Both the position numbers and the translations under genes were made by a program. From the NCBI GenBank assembly GCA_027314705.1, contig DAHVAJ010000016.1:18437-82436 (forward strand): DNA of 64,000 nt, read 5' to 3'. The notes beneath the pieces are model-generated. The model ran no database searches and had not been told where the DNA came from. It worked only from the letters and a program-made list of their open reading frames with translations. The stretch comes from Acidimicrobiaceae bacterium. Its GTDB lineage: Bacteria; Actinomycetota; Acidimicrobiia; Acidimicrobiales; RAAP-2. Positions 60,331-64,000 of the stretch are shown in pieces (positions within the stretch are counted from its first letter, which is position 1; every line of letters starts with the position of its first letter).

Positions 60331-63300
60331 ATGACGCCCGAGCACGAAGAGCCCGTTGAGGTCCCACCGAAGGTCCCCGGTGCGGTGGCTGCTGCTGTCG
60401 CCCAGGCCGTGTCGGTGCTCGGTGCTGACGTTGCTCCGAAGCTCGCCGGCGGGGAAGGCGAGCCCGAGGACCAGATGCGTGGCCCGCTCGAGACCTTCAT
60501 GCAGTCGATGGCCACCGCACTCGGGGTGACCATCACTGCGGTGGGCGAGACCTCCCTGTCAGACCTGAGAGTCCGTCCCGACTACGCCGTGAAGGTGAAC
60601 GGTGCCATCACGGGCTACATCGAGGTCAAGGCCCCGGGCAAGGGCGCCAACCCGGTCAAGTGGAAGAAGAAGACCCACGACACCTTGCAGTGGGAGAAGC
60701 TGCGAGCCCTCCCGAACGTCCTCTACACCGATGGACAGGAGTGGGGGCTCTACCGGACCGGCGAGCGGGTCGGTGAGGTGGCCCGCCTCGTCGGCGACGT
60801 CACCACGGCCGGGGCGGCGCTCACGACCGCCGACGACGGACTGGCGCAACTCCTCACCTCGTTCGTGCACTGGCAGCCGGTCGCTCCTCGCCACATCCGT
60901 CAGCTGGTCCGCTCGGTAGCGCCACTCACCCGCCTGCTCCGCGATGAGGTGGTGGACACGCAGACGCGGGAGAAGCAGGAAGGTGGCGGGCCATTCTCGG
61001 ACCTGGCGGACGACTGGCGGGCCCTCCTGTTCCCCGAGGCCGGTGACGCCGAGTTCGCGGACGGCTACGCACAGTCGGTCACGTTCGCCCTCTTGCTGGC
61101 GCGCACAGAAACCATCGACTTCGTCGGCAAGTCGGTGGACGCCATCGCGAAGCAGCTCGGCAAGAGCCACTCGTTGCTCGGGAAGGCCCTCTCCATCCTC
61201 ACCGACGAGACCATCGGGGCGATGGCCGTCTCTCTCAGCACCTTGGTCCGGGTCATCTCCGTCGTGGACTTCGCCAAGTTCGCCAAGCACCTGGCCGACC
61301 CCTACCTCGCCCTCTACGAGACGTTCTTGGAGGAGTACGACCCCAAGCTCCGGAAGAAGACCGGCAGCTACTACACGCCCGCAGCAGTTGTGGCGGCCAT
61401 GACGCGCCTCACGGACGAGGTCTTGCGCACCCGGCTGGACCGCAATCAGGGGTTCGCCGCCGCCAACGTCACCATCGTGGACCCGGCAATGGGGACCGGC
61501 ACCTACGTGCTGTCGGTCCTCGAGACCGTGGCCGCGACAGTCGCGGCGTCCGAGGGTCCCGGAGCGGTGCCGACCCGGCTGCGGGAGGCCGCCACCCGTC
61601 TGGTGGGCATCGAGATCCAGACGGGTCCCTACGCAGTAGCTGAACTGCGGGTGGCTGAGGCACTCCACCGGTACCACGCCGACCTCCCCACCGACGGCTT
61701 GCGGTTGTACGTCGCGGACACGTTGGATGACCCCTTTGCTGAGCAGGCCCACCTGGCTGCGACGATGGCACCCATCGCAGCGTCCCGCAAGAACGCCAAC
61801 AAGATGAAGGCGACCGAGCCGGTCGTAGTCGTCATCGGCAACCCGCCGTACCGAGAGAACGCCGGGGGTCACGGTGGCTTCGTCGAGCACGGAGCTCCCA
61901 ACACCGAGTGGAGTGAGCCGCTCATCGCCGCGTTCAAGGAGCCGGGGACCGGCAAGTACCAGAAGGACCTGGCGAACCTCTACATCTACTTCTGGCGCTG
62001 GGCTACGTGGAAGGTCTTCGAGGCCCACCCCGCCAACAGCGACGGCGTCATCTGCTTCATCACTACCAGTGGCTACCTGAAGGGCCCCGGCATGGCCGGG
62101 ATGCGGCACTACCTTCGGGAGCACGCGTCCGAAGGTTGGATCATCGACTGCACACCCGAAGGGCATCAGCCCGACGTGGCCACCCGTATCTTCGGTGGCG
62201 TCCAACAGCCCGTCTGCATCGGCATCTTCGCTCGCCGGTCGAACACTGACCCAACCACCCCGGCCACCATCCACTACCGCGCTGTCCATGGGAAGCAGGC
62301 CGACAAGTTCGCCGCCCTCGGAGCCATGCAGCTCGACGGCCCCGAGTGGGAGGCGGTGCCGAGCGAGTGGACCGCCCCGTTGCTGCCAGCAGGAAGCGAC
62401 GCGTGGGACTCGAGCCCGCTGCTCGGCGACCTCTTCCCGTGGCACCAGTCGGGGCTGACGCCCAACCGCACGTGGGTTTACGCACCACTGGCGGAGCCGC
62501 TGAAAGAGCGCTGGGACAAGCTGCTCGCATCCTCGGGGGACGAGCAGAAGAAGCTGTTCCGAGAGACCAACGCGTCAGCAGCGGACAAGAAGAAGCCGGG
62601 CATCCACGGTCACCCGCACGAAGACCTGGCCGTCAAGGACGAGACGGGGACATGCCTCACCCCGGTGCCTATCGCCTACCGGTCCTTCGACGTCCAGTAC
62701 GTCATCCCCGACGATCGCCTGATGCACCGTCCTCGTCACGACCTCTGGCGTGTGCGCGGTGACCACCAGACGTACATCAGCGAGCTCCATTCAGAAGCCG
62801 TGCGTTCGGGGCCGGCCATCACCTTCGCCGCCTGGACCCCGGACCTCCACGGCTACAAGGGCAGCGGGGGTGGCCGGGTCCTTCCGCTCTTCGCCAGCGC
62901 CGATACCTCCACCCCCAACCTCCCGCCCGGACTGCTCGACCTGCTCACGGCGCGCCTGGGTGTCCCAGTCGCGGCCGACGACCTCCTTGCCTACGTGGCT
63001 GCCGTCACTGCACACCCGGCCTTCACCGAGCGATTCGTGGAGGACCTGCGCACACCGGGCATCCGTGTACCGCTCACGGAGGATGCGGCTGTCTGGGCCG
63101 AGGCCGTGGAGCTCGGACGACGGGTGCTGTGGCTGCACACCCGGGGACAGCGCTTCGTCGACGCGAGCCAGGGTCGCCCGAAGGGGCCACCCGACGTCAC
63201 CGACCCTGCGCTCCGACCGATGAACACGGTCGGCATCCCGGCCACCGCTTCTGCCTACCCGGACGAGATGACGTACGACCCCGCGACCGAGACACTCTCT

Positions 63301-63693
63301 GTCGGTGATGGTGAGTTCGCTCCTGTGTCCCCGGCCGTCATCGCTTACGAAGTCTCCGGGATGAACGTCGTCCGCAAGTGGTTCGGCTACCGCAAGGCCA
63401 CCCGACCGCAATCACGAGGGGAGCAGTCGGAGCTCGACGACATCAGGCCCACCTCTTGGCCGTCGGCGTACACCACCGACCTGGTGCAGTTGCTTCGGGC
63501 TCTCACCTTGGTGACGGACCTCGAGCCCGCACAGGCCGCGCTGCTGGGCAAGGTCATGGACACCAAGCACATCACCGTCGCGGACCTCACGACAGCAGGT
63601 GTGCTGCCCGTACCTGACGAGGCGCTGTCGCCGCTGCCCAAGCTGCCCAAGTCCAAGACCGCCGGCGGTCAGATGAACCTCGACGTGCACTGA
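60331..63693 (+). CDS. Single-chain restriction-modification protein (type IIG / ISP-like)
   Basis: A 1120-aa protein combining nuclease, adenine methyltransferase and specificity parts. The N-terminus has a PD-(D/E)xK site: Pro83-Asp84, Glu98-x-Lys100 (GYIEVKA), with VLYTDGQEWGLYR following. After a helical spacer comes the N6-adenine methyltransferase core: TGSYYTP (344-350), VDPAMGTGTYV (~383-393, SAM) and NPPY (504-507). The last ~450 residues fit the specificity domain of LlaBIII/LlaGI-type ISP enzymes. There is no helicase domain, so unlike true ISP enzymes it would cut without translocation, as in MmeI-like type IIG proteins. GGAGG precedes the ATG. Base composition is less GC-biased than its neighbours, consistent with transfer. 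Confidence 0.85.
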   Translation: MTPEHEEPVEVPPKVPGAVAAAVAQAVSVLGADVAPKLAGGEGEPEDQMRGPLETFMQSMATALGVTITAVGETSLSDLRVRPDYAVKVNGAITGYIEVKAPGKGANPVKWKKKTHDTLQWEKLRALPNVLYTDGQEWGLYRTGERVGEVARLVGDVTTAGAALTTADDGLAQLLTSFVHWQPVAPRHIRQLVRSVAPLTRLLRDEVVDTQTREKQEGGGPFSDLADDWRALLFPEAGDAEFADGYAQSVTFALLLARTETIDFVGKSVDAIAKQLGKSHSLLGKALSILTDETIGAMAVSLSTLVRVISVVDFAKFAKHLADPYLALYETFLEEYDPKLRKKTGSYYTPAAVVAAMTRLTDEVLRTRLDRNQGFAAANVTIVDPAMGTGTYVLSVLETVAATVAASEGPGAVPTRLREAATRLVGIEIQTGPYAVAELRVAEALHRYHADLPTDGLRLYVADTLDDPFAEQAHLAATMAPIAASRKNANKMKATEPVVVVIGNPPYRENAGGHGGFVEHGAPNTEWSEPLIAAFKEPGTGKYQKDLANLYIYFWRWATWKVFEAHPANSDGVICFITTSGYLKGPGMAGMRHYLREHASEGWIIDCTPEGHQPDVATRIFGGVQQPVCIGIFARRSNTDPTTPATIHYRAVHGKQADKFAALGAMQLDGPEWEAVPSEWTAPLLPAGSDAWDSSPLLGDLFPWHQSGLTPNRTWVYAPLAEPLKERWDKLLASSGDEQKKLFRETNASAADKKKPGIHGHPHEDLAVKDETGTCLTPVPIAYRSFDVQYVIPDDRLMHRPRHDLWRVRGDHQTYISELHSEAVRSGPAITFAAWTPDLHGYKGSGGGRVLPLFASADTSTPNLPPGLLDLLTARLGVPVAADDLLAYVAAVTAHPAFTERFVEDLRTPGIRVPLTEDAAVWAEAVELGRRVLWLHTRGQRFVDASQGRPKGPPDVTDPALRPMNTVGIPATASAYPDEMTYDPATETLSVGDGEFAPVSPAVIAYEVSGMNVVRKWFGYRKATRPQSRGEQSELDDIRPTSWPSAYTTDLVQLLRALTLVTDLEPAQAALLGKVMDTKHITVADLTTAGVLPVPDEALSPLPKLPKSKTAGGQMNLDVH

Positions 63694-63734
63694 ACCGCCG
63701 ATGCCATCCGGCCACCAGGATGAGCCATGTCACC

Positions 63735-64000
63735 ATGACCACGAAGCAAACGATCTCCGAGCTCGACCTCGCCCGTGTCGCCCAGTACTGCGACGCGAAG
63801 GTCTCGCCCCATGCCCGGGACAAGATTCGCATCGACTACAGCGTTCGGGGGCGATCAGGCACCATCGTCGAATGTCGACCGCCCTGGCGGGAAGACTTCG
63901 GGACCGAGTGGACCCGACACCGAGTCGCCCAGTTGCGCCTTGATCCGTCAGGGACGCTCTGGAGCCTCTTCTGGAGGGACCGCAACGACCACTGGCATCC
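63735..64000 (+). CDS. DUF3024 domain protein, partial (runs off the window)
   Basis: The frame from ATG 63735 stays open to the window end (88 codons). It reads ISELDLARVAQYCDAKVSPHA, then VRGRSGTIVECRPPWREDFG, EWTRHRVAQLRLDPSG and LWSLFWRDRNDHWH, matching the DUF3024 family (ERRPPW core and YWRDRN end), small actinobacterial proteins of unknown role. ATG 63720 is an in-frame alternative. It lies 41 bp after the restriction-type gene in the same direction; co-transcription is plausible. Confidence 0.8.
   Translation, partial: MTTKQTISELDLARVAQYCDAKVSPHARDKIRIDYSVRGRSGTIVECRPPWREDFGTEWTRHRVAQLRLDPSGTLWSLFWRDRNDHWH

Noticed and set aside
59716..60334. Short open frames (61-158 aa) in the non-coding stretch
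   Set aside because: They overlap on both strands, lack ribosome sites and recognisable motifs, and have composition unlike neighbouring genes.

Overview
The window is very GC-rich and densely packed. It contains a complete Suf Fe-S assembly set with a Rieske ferredoxin, a homodimeric-type pyruvate dehydrogenase E1 (AceE), GTG/TTG starts, 4-bp ATGA/GTGA gene overlaps and many promoters lying directly on start codons. This points to an actinobacterium, most likely class Acidimicrobiia (inference from gene content and order; no rRNA gene is present). I found no tRNA, rRNA or CRISPR array.

Layout. 1-9.1 kb: a truncated SDR, a secreted NlpC/P60 hydrolase, a dienelactone hydrolase and a DUF885-type peptidase. 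These are followed by a block that looks like the lower half of the ethylmalonyl-CoA pathway (malyl/methylmalyl-CoA lyase, methylsuccinyl-CoA dehydrogenase-like ACAD, MaoC hydratase), and then mutY. 9.2-17.8 kb: a lipoprotein hydrolase, an epoxide-hydrolase-like enzyme, an MBL-fold protein, a flavin reductase, an RmlC-like cupin, an SDR, a RodZ-C-like membrane protein and oligopeptidase B. 17.9-27.2 kb: two Suf clusters, sufB / small Cys protein / sufD / Rieske / sufC on + and sufC2-sufS-sufU on -, with a dienoyl-CoA isomerase-like gene and an LCP gene between. A shared TAGGGGAAAT-type dyad precedes sufB and sufC2. 27.3-33.4 kb: glycogen debranching-type enzyme, MBL hydrolase, acyl-CoA dehydrogenase, exported protein, thiE and an HhH-GPD repair protein. 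33.5-44.4 kb: aceE, rnhA, an HSD10-like SDR, an ABC exporter, then lpd, E2 and a single-ORF LipB-LipA fusion, so the dehydrogenase complex and its lipoylation enzymes lie together.

44.5-50.2 kb: an Xaa-Pro peptidase and an SDR, then a rearranged segment. A ~330-bp direct repeat (about 94% identical) flanks an MMPL exporter and an IS66 transposase fragment. The left repeat carries the end of the SDR plus a broken start of a dihydrofolate-reductase-family gene; the right repeat carries a broken SDR end plus the intact reductase. 50.3-58.9 kb: two membrane/exported proteins, then metH divergent from pduO-pepA, and gpsA. 58.8-64 kb: an accessory-looking end with an unrecognised gene behind TGTCAG iteron-like repeats, about 1 kb without a convincing gene, a large nuclease-methyltransferase (type IIG / ISP-like) and a DUF3024 gene running off the edge.

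The best leads are the rearranged MMPL segment, the LipB-LipA fusion, the shared suf dyad, the widespread leaderless-type starts, and the iteron/R-M region at the right end.
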